DNA of 64,000 bases from Alphaproteobacteria bacterium MarineAlpha9_Bin3 (GTDB taxonomy: Bacteria > Pseudomonadota > Alphaproteobacteria > TMED109): positions 1 through 64,000 of the forward strand of contig PTKH01000001.1 in the NCBI GenBank assembly GCA_002937655.1. The letters run 5' to 3'. A program made the translations under genes and the position numbers. Each line of letters starts with the position of its first letter. Positions within the stretch are counted from its first letter, which is position 1. Below the pieces are notes generated by a model. The model was not told the origin of the DNA. It did no database searches and saw nothing but the letters and a program-made list of their open reading frames with translations. Positions 47,949 through 56,083 of the stretch are shown one piece after another.

Positions 47949-48157
47949 TTTTTTGCTTCCAATGTTTTAATAATAACTTCAATAACTTGTTTAGGGTCTG
48001 CTCCCATTAAAATTGCATCCTCTAAAGCATCTTCTGTAATTTGATTGATTTCAATAATATTTTCATTCAAAATCTTAATTTTTTCTGAACATGATATGTT
48101 TTCATCATTGGAACCTTTCCAAATTTTTGGAAGTATATTTTTTTGATTATCGGTCAA
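47942..48157 (-). CDS. Small conserved hypothetical protein, 71 aa
   Basis: A 71-residue acidic, helical protein with the central stretch CSEKIKILNENIIEINQITEDALEDAILMGAD. Similar small proteins appear beside NDUFA12-like and DUF2155 genes in related bacteria, as far as I recall, but I do not know a name or function. The start is TTG at 48157, adjacent to the NDUFA12-like stop codon, with AGAGAG a few bases upstream. No membrane segment. Its 3' end overlaps the proposed start of the DUF2155 gene by 7 bp. Confidence 0.65.
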   Translation of the reverse strand: MTDNQKNILPKIWKGSNDENISCSEKIKILNENIIEINQITEDALEDAILMGADPKQVIEVIIKTLEAKKF

Positions 48158-48496
48158 TTATTTCTCTCTTTTATTAGGCGACCAGGAATTATAAGAAGAT
48201 GTTTCATTATTTATTTTTTCATTACTTTTATTTAAAATATAATTTATTCCTGTACTATTTGGTTTATGTTGAATTTGCCATTTCTTTTTGTTATCTTTTT
48301 TATTTGGAGTATCTTTAACTGTATGAGTAAGCCAAGCTTGCCATTCTGGTGGAACAGAGGACGCATCATTATTTTTAAAATATAAAACCCATCGCTTATT
48401 ATTTTTATTTATATAATAAATATTGCCAAAATTATCTTCACCTATTTTTTTACCAAATAATAATGTAGTAATAGTTGTTCCAATATTGTTTAACAT
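48158..48496 (-). CDS. NDUFA12-family complex I accessory protein
   Basis: A 112-residue protein resembling mitochondrial NDUFA12 (17.2-kDa, B17.2) and its bacterial counterparts, which associate with NADH:ubiquinone oxidoreductase. The diagnostic stretch is KIGEDNFGNIYY...KRWVLYF followed by SSVPPEWQAWLTHT. The C-terminal ~45 residues are Lys/Asn-rich and probably disordered. Presence outside the nuo cluster is normal for alphaproteobacteria. It abuts the 71-residue gene downstream. Confidence 0.88.
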   Translation of the reverse strand: MLNNIGTTITTLLFGKKIGEDNFGNIYYINKNNKRWVLYFKNNDASSVPPEWQAWLTHTVKDTPNKKDNKKKWQIQHKPNSTGINYILNKSNEKINNETSSYNSWSPNKREK

Positions 48497-48534
48497 GGCT
48501 TTCTTTCTAAATTTGTCATAATAATTTTAATATA

Positions 48535-49281
48535 TTAACTATCATTCATTCTTTCATTTATGATAGATTTTAATTTATTTAGCTCTAGGGCCCCTGCATA
48601 TAGTTTGCCATTAATTATAAAAGTTGGAGTACCTCTTATATTTAATTTTCTTGCTAAATCTTCATTTTCTTGCAAGATTTGTTCAATATCCATTTTATTC
48701 ATATCTTCTTTTAATTTATTTATATTAATTTCTAAATTACTTGCAGCTTTAAATATTTTATCTTCATTAAGATTCCCTTGCATACTCATTAAAGCTGAGT
48801 GCAATGCAAAATATTTTCCCTGTTTTTTTGCAGCCAATGCTGCTTTAGCCGCAGTTCTACTTGATGGAGATAATATAGGGTACTCTCTAAACGAAACTTT
48901 TAAATCAAATTCTGATCTTAATAATTCTGTAATAGCATCTAAAGATTTTTTACAATATCCACAATTATAGTCAAAAAACTCAATAATTATAACTTTAGGT
49001 TTATCTGAGCCCATAAAAGGAATGCTATTATTATTGGCCATTTCTATAAAGTTTTCTTTTAAGAATTGATCATCCACAGCTGAGTTTTCTTGCATTTTTT
49101 GTCTTAATTTATCGACAGACTCTAAAATTACTTCAGGGTTTTCCATAATATAGTCGTATATATATTTATCCAATTCTTCTTTAGATAATTTATCTTCAGA
49201 ATATGCTGCTGATAAATGCAAATTAAATAATACGAACAAAAGAGTTATATTAGTTAATAATTTTTTTAAAGTTACAATCAT
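48535..49281 (-). CDS. DsbA-family thiol-disulfide protein
   Basis: A 248-residue exported thioredoxin-fold protein. The signal segment is TNITLLFVLFNLHLSAAYS, followed by a helical N-terminal region (KLSKEELDKYIYDYIMENP) of the Com1/BdbD type, the redox motif CGYC at residues 107-110 (FFDYNCGYCKKS), a helical insertion, and the cis-Pro loop RGTPTFIING. It probably oxidises or isomerises disulfides in the periplasm. It lies 35 bp downstream of the M48 peptidase gene on the same strand. Confidence 0.92.
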   Translation of the reverse strand: MIVTLKKLLTNITLLFVLFNLHLSAAYSEDKLSKEELDKYIYDYIMENPEVILESVDKLRQKMQENSAVDDQFLKENFIEMANNNSIPFMGSDKPKVIIIEFFDYNCGYCKKSLDAITELLRSEFDLKVSFREYPILSPSSRTAAKAALAAKKQGKYFALHSALMSMQGNLNEDKIFKAASNLEININKLKEDMNKMDIEQILQENEDLARKLNIRGTPTFIINGKLYAGALELNKLKSIINERMNDS

Positions 49282-49316
49282 AGGTTTACCCGATACTATT
49301 TTTATTTAATTAGATA

Positions 49317-50723
49317 CTAATTATTATTCATTTCAGCTAATTTTTCCTTTGAAAAGAATATTATATCTAGGGCCCTTATATCACTAGGACTATTTTTTTT
49401 AAATGAAATTTTTGCTTTTTCTGCAAATTGTATAGCTAGACTATATCTACCCATTAAAAAATATGATTCTGCAGATGCTAATTGAGCAAGATTTATATTA
49501 TTATTTCTTGCTTCAGCAATAGATAATAATTTCCAGGCTGCGATATTTTTAGGAATAATTTTCAAAATTCTTTTTAAATTTAGTATTGCTTCATTATTTT
49601 CTTTACTTTTTCCATACTCTATCTGAGATCTGGCTAAAGATAATAATATTATTGGATTATTTGGTAAGAGATCTGAAGATATTTTAAGTTGTTCAATAGA
49701 TTTAAATATTTGGCCATTTTCGAATAACATCTGTCCTAGAACTTCTGGAAAAAAAGGGTCATTTTTATCTAAATTAATTAACTCTTTTATTTCTCTAATT
49801 CCTTTCTCTAAATCTGGTAATCTCAGATAAGCTATTGCTCTAGCATATTTTGCGTCTATTTGGGATGAATTTTTGGGATAAAGTAATAATGTTTTTCCAG
49901 GGCTATTAGTAAAAGCTACAATTTTGGCAACTATTCTTTTAAATTTAATATCATCTAATGATAAGTCCCTTTGCTCATTTATGCTAATATTTTTTGTAGC
50001 TTCCATAATATCATATATTCTTTCTTGAGATATAGGATGAGTTCTTAAGTATGGGTCTTGTCTATTTTCATGTAATAATTCCTGTTTACCAAGAGTTTTA
50101 AGTAGATCGGTGAGTGGGATACAGGAGCGATTTACAGAAGTCATATATTTTATTGCTGCTGCATCAGCATATTTTTCATTTTGTCTGGTATTTTTATAAA
50201 AATTTCTTTCTGCTATGCTTGGTCCAAGTGTGGCTAATTTAGCTAAACCAGCTGGTGTATCTAACCCTGCCGCCTTTGAAGCTGCCATAAGACCTGCAGT
50301 CAAAATAGTTGCTATAGTTACAGTTTCTTGTGCTTTTTTCATAGAGTTTACAGTTCTATTTAAGTGTCCTCCAGCAATATGACCAATTTCATGTGCTAAC
50401 ACACCTATTAGTGCATTTACTTCTTTTGCAGCAAGAATTAAACCTGTATTTATAAAAATGTTTTGTCCCCCTGCGACAAAAGCATTAATAGTCTTATCAT
50501 TAACTATATATATATTTACAGAATTGGGGCTTAAACCTGCTACTTTTAATATGGGATCAACCCAACCTCTAATGTACAGTTCTATTTCAGCATCCTGAAT
50601 TAGACTTATATTTTGTGCTTTAACTACTTTGTAAGTAGAAGAAAATAATAGTAAAATAAATAAAATTAAATATATAGTGTATGATTTAATATATTTAACT
50701 AGTATAGTAATTATTTTTAGCAT
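49317..50723 (-). CDS. M48 family metallopeptidase with TPR domain (BepA-like)
   Basis: A 468-residue protein with a signal/anchor segment (YTIYLILFILLLFSS), a zinc peptidase domain with HEIGH at residues 111-115 in LAHEIGHIAGGH and a downstream DAAAIKYM motif carrying the third ligand region, and C-terminal TPR-like helices (~290-460). This layout matches BepA (YfgC), the periplasmic protease-chaperone that degrades stalled LptD and BAM substrates. LptD, SurA and BamB in the same window are plausible clients. Divergent from the aminotransferase gene. Confidence 0.9.
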   Translation of the reverse strand: MLKIITILVKYIKSYTIYLILFILLLFSSTYKVVKAQNISLIQDAEIELYIRGWVDPILKVAGLSPNSVNIYIVNDKTINAFVAGGQNIFINTGLILAAKEVNALIGVLAHEIGHIAGGHLNRTVNSMKKAQETVTIATILTAGLMAASKAAGLDTPAGLAKLATLGPSIAERNFYKNTRQNEKYADAAAIKYMTSVNRSCIPLTDLLKTLGKQELLHENRQDPYLRTHPISQERIYDIMEATKNISINEQRDLSLDDIKFKRIVAKIVAFTNSPGKTLLLYPKNSSQIDAKYARAIAYLRLPDLEKGIREIKELINLDKNDPFFPEVLGQMLFENGQIFKSIEQLKISSDLLPNNPIILLSLARSQIEYGKSKENNEAILNLKRILKIIPKNIAAWKLLSIAEARNNNINLAQLASAESYFLMGRYSLAIQFAEKAKISFKKNSPSDIRALDIIFFSKEKLAEMNNN

Positions 50724-50823
50724 TAATATCCATTTATAAAATTTTTAGATAAATATAAATAAATTATATATAAAAATTTACTACATATATAATTAATTAT
50801 TTAAAATTAGGAGTATCTTTCTG

Positions 50824-51975
50824 ATGTTGAATTCAAAAAGGTCAAATATAGCACCATTTTTAGCAATTGATATGCTTACAAAAGCAAATAACTTAAAGTT
50901 AAAAGGGCAAGATATTATTCATATGGATGTTGGAGAACCTGGTGTTAGTACACCAAAACATATTTTAAAATATGCAAAGGAAATAATAGGTAATAAAAAA
51001 ATAGGATATACTGAATCAATTGGAATTCCAGAATTAAGGCAAAAAATTTCTGGTCATTATAAATCTTGGTATGATCAAGAAGTTAATTCAGATTGTATTG
51101 CAGTTACTTCAGGCGCCTCGGGTGCTTTTGTTCTTGCTTTATTGGCTATGTTTGATCCTGGAGATAAAATTGTAATGATGACTCCCTATTACCCTGCTTA
51201 TGTGAATGCAATAAAAGCATTAAATTTAGATATTATTTTTATAGATGGGGAAATAGATACTGGCTATCAACCGACAGAGGATAAATTACAGAAAGTAAAG
51301 AACAATATTAAGGGTATCGTTGTTGCATCTCCTGCAAACCCCACAGGTAGCAGCTTAAAAAATAGTACTTTAAAACAGATTGCTAAATGGTGTATGAAGA
51401 ATAATAAAGTTATAATATGTGACGAGATATATCATGGAATAGAATATGTTCAGAAGTCTAATACTATACTTCGCTATAATAAAGATGCAATTATAATTAA
51501 CTCTTTCTCTAAGTATTTTTGTATGACCGGTTGGAGATTAGGATGGATTATTGCCCCTAAAAATATTATAAATGTCATCGAAAAATTATCAATGTCTTTA
51601 TTTTTGTGTCCGTCAACAATTGCTCAAATAATAGCAACGAAGGCATTTGATGATTATGATATTCTGAATCAAAATGTATCAATTTACGGTAAAAATAGAG
51701 AATTATTAATTAATTTCTTCGAAGATAAAGGATTAAATAAGTATGCTCCAGCGGATGGCGCCTTTTATTTATATATAGATATATCTAATATAAGTAATAA
51801 CTCTGATAGTTTAGCTAACAGATTATTGACAGAGATTGGTGTATCTGTAACTTCAGGAAAAGATTTTGATTATAAATTTGGTGAAAAATTTATAAGAATT
51901 TCTTATGGAGGAAGTAATAAAAGTGTTATTGAAGCAATAAAAAGGATAGGTAGCTGGATAAAGTTAAAAAACTGA
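50824..51975 (+). CDS. Class I/II pyridoxal-phosphate aminotransferase
   Basis: A 383-residue fold-type I aminotransferase of the aspartate-aminotransferase-like group. Key features are HMDVGEPGVSTPKHI, VTSGASGAFVLALLAMFDPGD, the conserved Asn in SPANPTGS, CDEIYHGIEY with Asp and Tyr ligands of PLP, the PLP Lys230 in NSFSKYFCMTGWRLGW, and RISYGGS near the end with the substrate-binding Arg. Substrate not determined; aspartate, aromatic or other amino acids are all possible. It ends 2 bp before the stop of convergent rne. Confidence 0.88.
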   Translation: MLNSKRSNIAPFLAIDMLTKANNLKLKGQDIIHMDVGEPGVSTPKHILKYAKEIIGNKKIGYTESIGIPELRQKISGHYKSWYDQEVNSDCIAVTSGASGAFVLALLAMFDPGDKIVMMTPYYPAYVNAIKALNLDIIFIDGEIDTGYQPTEDKLQKVKNNIKGIVVASPANPTGSSLKNSTLKQIAKWCMKNNKVIICDEIYHGIEYVQKSNTILRYNKDAIIINSFSKYFCMTGWRLGWIIAPKNIINVIEKLSMSLFLCPSTIAQIIATKAFDDYDILNQNVSIYGKNRELLINFFEDKGLNKYAPADGAFYLYIDISNISNNSDSLANRLLTEIGVSVTSGKDFDYKFGEKFIRISYGGSNKSVIEAIKRIGSWIKLKN

Positions 51976-51977
51976 GA

Positions 51978-54011
51978 TTAAGTTTCTAATTTATTCCACC
52001 AGCCCTTTTTTATAGGCCCTTTTTTCTTAGGTTTTGCCGCTTTAGTATTTTTTTTAACTTTTTCTTCAGTAACTTTGTCTTCTTTTTTTAAGGAGTCAGA
52101 CTTTTTTTCTTTAGTACTTGACTTCTTTGCTTTCTTTTCAGATGAAGATAAAGATTTATTTGAAGATTTTTTATTATTACTATTCTTCTTAATATCAATT
52201 TTAGTATTTTTTTCTTTCTTAATTATATCTTCATTCTTATTATTTATACTTTCATTATTTGTATTTTTACTTTCATTTTGGTTAATACTTTCATTATTTT
52301 CGTTATTTTTAGCATTATGTCTTTTATACTTACCTTTATTATAAGGACGTTTCGTTTTACTAGAATTTTTATTGGCATTATCTTTTTTATTATTTATGCT
52401 AGCTTTTGAATCATTAGTATTTTCATTCTCATATATAATTTCTTCATATTTCATTTCAGGATCAGGTAATATATTAATAATGATATTTCTTTTTTCTTCA
52501 ATATTAGATAATTCTTTTCTTTTATTATTGAGTATATGTAAGGCTGTCTCTTCAGGTATTTTTATTGATAGAGATTTGTCATTATAATTTGTAGCTTCTT
52601 TTTCAATTTTATGAAGAGCTTTTAATGTAAGAGATTCTAAAGATCTAATTCTTCCATGCCCTGAACAATGATTACAAGTTATAAATTCAGCTTCATAAAT
52701 ACTAGGCCTTAGTCTTTGTCGTGACATCTCTAATAGCCCAAAGTTTGAAATATTACCTACTTGAATTTTTGCTCTATCAGAGTGTAGTTTTTGTTTTAAT
52801 ATATTTTCAATAAATCTATTATTTTTACTTAGAAGCATATCTATGAAATCTACAACAATTAAACCAGATAAATCTCTAAGTCTAAGTTGAATTGCTAATT
52901 CTTCTGCTGCTTCTTTATTAGTTTGTAATGCAGTTTCTTCTATGTTTCTTTCTTTAGTTGCTTTACCAGAATTAACGTCAACAGCAACAAGGGCTTCTGT
53001 TTGATTTATTACTATATATCCACCACTTTTCAAAGTTGCTATAGGGCTATGAATTTTTTCTAATTTTGTATCTATATTATATTTTTGCAACAAGGGAGTT
53101 TTTTCATTATATTCTTTTAAAATCTTAATTTTACTTGGCATTAAAGTTTTCATATAAGTTTTTGCTGCTTTAAAAGCCTCATTTCCTTGAACAATTATTT
53201 CTTCAATTTCAGGAGTAAATAAATCTCTTATGCCTCTTTTAATAATATTATTTTCTTCATGAATAAGAGATGGAGATACTGATTTAAGCGTATTTTTTTT
53301 AATTTTTTCCCAAGTTTTATTTAAAAAATTATAATCTCTTTTAATTTCCACTTTAGATCTTTTAGAACCAGCAGTTCTAATAATTACTGCCATATTATTA
53401 GGTACATTTAAAGATTCTATAATAGACCTTAATTTTTTTCTATCGTTAGAATGTGTAATTCTTCTGCTAATACCACCTTTTCTTATGGTATTTGTCATAA
53501 GAACACAATATCTTCCTGCTAATGAAACAAAAGTAGTAAGGGCAGCACCTTTATTGCCTCTCTCTTCTTTAGTTACTTGAACTAGAACAATTTGTCCCTT
53601 TTTTATGACTTCTTGGATTTTATATCTATGGTAAAATTTAATTTTAGTTTTAGTTTTTTTAATAGAATTGTTATTTGATTCCGATTCTTCAATATTTTCA
53701 TCTAAAATGTCATTTTCATCTATATTAGAAACTTCTTCATTAATAATATTCTCCTTATCTGCGATAGGAATTTGAAAATAATCTGGGTGTATTTCACTAA
53801 ATGCTAAAAATCCATGTCTTTCATTACCATAATCAACAAAAGCCGCTTGAAGCGAAGGCTCTACTCTAGCTATTTTAGCTAAATATAAATTACCTCTATT
53901 TTGTTTTTTTGTTGTAGTTTCATGGTCAAAATCTTCAATATCATTTTCATTGGTAACTACTACACGAGTTTCTTCTAAGTATTCGGCGTCTATCAGTATA
54001 CGCTTTGTCAT
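51978..54011 (-). CDS. rne: Ribonuclease E/G
   Basis: An endoribonuclease for rRNA processing and mRNA decay. The 677-residue protein has the N-terminal S1 domain (GNLYLAKIARVEPSLQAAFVDYG) interrupted by an acidic insertion (~residues 88-125), typical of alphaproteobacterial RNase E, then the catalytic DNase-I-like domain (VDVNSGKATKERNIEETALQTN, LSGLIVVDFIDM), and the zinc-link CNHCSGHGR. After residue ~500 the chain is Lys/Asn/Ser-rich and low-complexity, ending KKGWW. The full E. coli-style degradosome scaffold is not recognisable. A long, hairpin-bearing leader lies upstream. The track's 84-residue ORF over this start (53947-54201) is discarded. Confidence 0.95.
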   Translation of the reverse strand: MTKRILIDAEYLEETRVVVTNENDIEDFDHETTTKKQNRGNLYLAKIARVEPSLQAAFVDYGNERHGFLAFSEIHPDYFQIPIADKENIINEEVSNIDENDILDENIEESESNNNSIKKTKTKIKFYHRYKIQEVIKKGQIVLVQVTKEERGNKGAALTTFVSLAGRYCVLMTNTIRKGGISRRITHSNDRKKLRSIIESLNVPNNMAVIIRTAGSKRSKVEIKRDYNFLNKTWEKIKKNTLKSVSPSLIHEENNIIKRGIRDLFTPEIEEIIVQGNEAFKAAKTYMKTLMPSKIKILKEYNEKTPLLQKYNIDTKLEKIHSPIATLKSGGYIVINQTEALVAVDVNSGKATKERNIEETALQTNKEAAEELAIQLRLRDLSGLIVVDFIDMLLSKNNRFIENILKQKLHSDRAKIQVGNISNFGLLEMSRQRLRPSIYEAEFITCNHCSGHGRIRSLESLTLKALHKIEKEATNYNDKSLSIKIPEETALHILNNKRKELSNIEEKRNIIINILPDPEMKYEEIIYENENTNDSKASINNKKDNANKNSSKTKRPYNKGKYKRHNAKNNENNESINQNESKNTNNESINNKNEDIIKKEKNTKIDIKKNSNNKKSSNKSLSSSEKKAKKSSTKEKKSDSLKKEDKVTEEKVKKNTKAAKPKKKGPIKKGWWNKLET
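52247..52295 (-). repeat. Threefold TACTTTCATT repeat in rne low-complexity tail
   Basis: TACTTTCATT occurs at 52247-52256, 52268-52277 and 52286-52295 (plus-strand reading), encoding repeated Asn-Glu-Ser on the minus strand. It is a short imperfect repeat in the disordered C-terminal tail, likely a slippage product. Confidence 0.5.
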
Positions 54012-54083
54012 TGATCAAATTACTCCAAGCTAATAATAATTTATTAAACTGTTCATTAAACTTAATATTAGCATTAATTATTG

Positions 54084-54107
54084 GTCTGATTATTATATTT
54101 TTCAGAC
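54084..54107 (-). promoter_or_regulatory. Hairpin in the rne 5' leader (proximal)
   Basis: On the rne strand GTCTGA and TCAGAC form a perfect 6-bp stem around a 12-base A/T loop, 73 bases before the ATG. Together with the distal hairpin it could serve as a target for RNase E autoregulation, as the structured 5' UTR does in E. coli. No sequence similarity to that UTR is claimed. Confidence 0.4.
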
Positions 54108-54146
54108 GTAAGTTTTTAAAAAAATAAGCAATAAATGACTTTCTGT

Positions 54147-54167
54147 TTAGCTTTGCAGATGAGCTAA
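54147..54167 (-). promoter_or_regulatory. Hairpin in the rne 5' leader (distal)
   Basis: TTAGCT and AGCTAA form a perfect 6-bp stem with a 9-base loop (CATCTGCAA on the rne strand), 136 bases before the rne ATG. Whether it is transcribed depends on the unmapped promoter. Confidence 0.35.
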
Positions 54168-54292
54168 TATTTATATTTATATTTTTGATTTCTAAAACCA
54201 TTTAATCGCCTATAAGAAAATTCTAAATATTTTATACTTTTTATGTATTAATTATATTTTTTACTTCACTAAAATCATTATTTATATTGTAT

Positions 54293-54314
54293 ATGTTTAT
54301 AACAATGTAAACAT
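54293..54314. promoter_or_regulatory. Operator-like inverted repeat upstream of the amidase gene
   Basis: ATGTTTA-N8-TAAACAT is a perfect 7-bp dyad spanning 22 bp and ending 51 bp before the amidase ATG, a typical place for a regulator site. Each arm has one G:C position, so it is less trivial than pure A/T palindromes nearby. The regulator is unknown. Confidence 0.3.
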
Positions 54315-54365
54315 TTTGTAAAATAGCTAATTAAAATAAATTTTTAATTATTATAGGAAAATTAG

Positions 54366-55460
54366 ATGCATACTTATTTAAAGTTGTTATATATAATAGT
54401 TTTTTTTACTATTCTTATTTTTATAAATTCAATCTTTATAAACGTATATGCTGAAAATATTAATATTTATAGTTTTGAAAAAGATAATTCTATAAGGTTA
54501 CTATTATCAAGTGAAAAAAAAATATTATCTAATTCTTTTATATTAGAAGATCCTCCTAGACTAGTAGTTGATGTAGAAAATATAAATAAATTTTCTAAAA
54601 ATAATTTTGAATATAAATATATTAAAAAGATTAGAGCATCAAAATCTAATAATAAAGCAAGATTAGTCTTTGATTTGAAAATTCCTGCTAAAAACTTTAA
54701 GAAAAAAATATTTTCTGAAAATATTAGTGGAGCACATGTTTTATTAATAGATTTAAATTTATTTGCTACACAGAAAATTATTAATAAGAACGTAATAGTA
54801 ATTGACGCGGGTCATGGTGGACCTGATCCAGGAGCTATTAGAAGTAATATTAAAGAAAAAGATTTAACTTTAATGGCTGCTAAGATACTTAGAGAAGAAC
54901 TTTTAAAGAGAAATTTTATAGTTTATTTAACGAGAAGTTCAGATAGATATATTAAATTAAGGAATAGAGTAAAATATGCTAGAAATAAATCTGCAGACCT
55001 TTTTATTTCTATTCATGCAGATTCAACCAAAAATAAAAATACTAAAGGAACAAGTATATATTCTTTATCTGAAAAAGCTTCAGATAAATTATCTCAAGCT
55101 TTGGCGGATAGAGACAATAAATCTGATTTAATAGCAGGTTTAGATTTAGATGATTTAGATAAAGAAGTTTCTGATATTTTAATTGATTTAAGCAGGCGTG
55201 AAACTAAGAATAGTTCTATAAGTTTTGCGGAACTATTTATAGATCATCTAGAAAAACAAAATTTTAATTTATTAAGAAGGCCACATAGACAAGCAGGTTT
55301 CGCTGTTTTGAAAGCCCCTGATGTGCCATCCGTATTAATTGAAATGGGCTTTATATCAAATAATTCTGATTTTAAAAAATTAACTGATCCTAATTTTCAA
55401 GAAAAGCTTATGAAAAATACAGCAAATATTGTGGAAATATATTTTAATTCAATAAAATAA
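54366..55460 (+). CDS. amiC: N-acetylmuramoyl-L-alanine amidase (AmiC-like)
   Basis: Periplasmic zinc amidase that splits septal peptidoglycan during division. The 364 residues start with a signal segment (LLYIIVFFTILIFINSIF), then an AMIN-type beta domain (residues ~35-130), then the Amidase_3 domain with VIDAGHGGPDPGAI (zinc His), EKDLTL (zinc Glu region), LFISIHADS (zinc His) and SVLIEMGFISN (catalytic Glu). Pairing with divergent rne is common in Alphaproteobacteria. AGGA lies upstream of the ATG. It ends 7 bp from the end of convergent metW. Confidence 0.94.
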   Translation: MHTYLKLLYIIVFFTILIFINSIFINVYAENINIYSFEKDNSIRLLLSSEKKILSNSFILEDPPRLVVDVENINKFSKNNFEYKYIKKIRASKSNNKARLVFDLKIPAKNFKKKIFSENISGAHVLLIDLNLFATQKIINKNVIVIDAGHGGPDPGAIRSNIKEKDLTLMAAKILREELLKRNFIVYLTRSSDRYIKLRNRVKYARNKSADLFISIHADSTKNKNTKGTSIYSLSEKASDKLSQALADRDNKSDLIAGLDLDDLDKEVSDILIDLSRRETKNSSISFAELFIDHLEKQNFNLLRRPHRQAGFAVLKAPDVPSVLIEMGFISNNSDFKKLTDPNFQEKLMKNTANIVEIYFNSIK

Positions 55461-55467
55461 ATATTTA

Positions 55468-56073
55468 TTATTTTTTAGTTAAAATAAAAATACCTTCTGT
55501 AGATAATAAATTATTTAAGTAACTTTTCGGCTTTTTAATTATTTTAATATTATCTTTAGTATTTCTGTAAGCTTCATTAATCGATATATTTAAATGTTCG
55601 CATAAATTTATGAAGTCTTTAATTGTGCATAAATGAATGTTAGGTGTAGAGTACCAAGGTTCTGACAAGGTTTTTGCTACTGGCATTACTCCGTGAAATA
55701 AAATTTGTAACCTATATTTCCAATATCCAAAATTAGGAATACAAATAATACATTTTTTTCCTATTCTAAGCATTTGCTCCAAAACTTCTTTAGGTTTGTG
55801 GGTAGCTTGTAAAGTATCACTTAAGATTACAATGTCAAAAGTACTATCCGGGAAGTTTATTAGATCCTCATCAGCATCTCCTTGGATTACGGATAGGCCT
55901 TTTGAAACTGATTCTTTCACTCCTACGTGACTAATTTCAATTCCTTGTCCTTGGATATTTTTAGTTTTTTCTAAAAAATACAGTAATTCTCCACTACTGC
56001 ATCCTATGTCTAAAACCTTGTCATTATCAGATATTAGTGAAGATATTAAGTTTTGGTTTATAAGATTAGTCAT
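55468..56073 (-). CDS. metW: MetW, methionine biosynthesis protein
   Basis: A 201-residue SAM-methyltransferase-fold protein that partners MetX in homoserine acylation in many proteobacteria. It has the cofactor motif VLDIGCSSGELLYFLE, the stretch QGIEISHVGVKESVSKGLSVIQGDADEDL, and VILSDTLQATHKP. Local features ILFHGVMPVAKTLSEPWYSTPNIHLCT match the conserved MetW C-half. It follows metX after 10 bp, as in most metX-metW operons. Confidence 0.94.
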   Translation of the reverse strand: MTNLINQNLISSLISDNDKVLDIGCSSGELLYFLEKTKNIQGQGIEISHVGVKESVSKGLSVIQGDADEDLINFPDSTFDIVILSDTLQATHKPKEVLEQMLRIGKKCIICIPNFGYWKYRLQILFHGVMPVAKTLSEPWYSTPNIHLCTIKDFINLCEHLNISINEAYRNTKDNIKIIKKPKSYLNNLLSTEGIFILTKK

Positions 56074-56083
56074 ATTTGCCTTC

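Larger units (their letters stand above)
54012..54365. other. 354-bp divergent intergenic region rne / amidase
   Basis: The longest gene-free stretch in the window. It must hold the promoters of both rne (minus) and the amidase gene (plus). On the rne side it contains two 6-bp hairpins (54084-54107 and 54147-54167); on the amidase side a 7-bp inverted repeat (54293-54314). I see no tRNA and no persuasive small gene; an 84-residue ORF covering the left half looks spurious. Confidence 0.7.

Noticed and set aside
53947-54201. 84-aa ORF on the minus strand overlapping the rne start
   Set aside because: It overlaps the conserved rne N-terminus out of frame, has biased Asn/Ile/Lys content and no family resemblance; more likely leader sequence.
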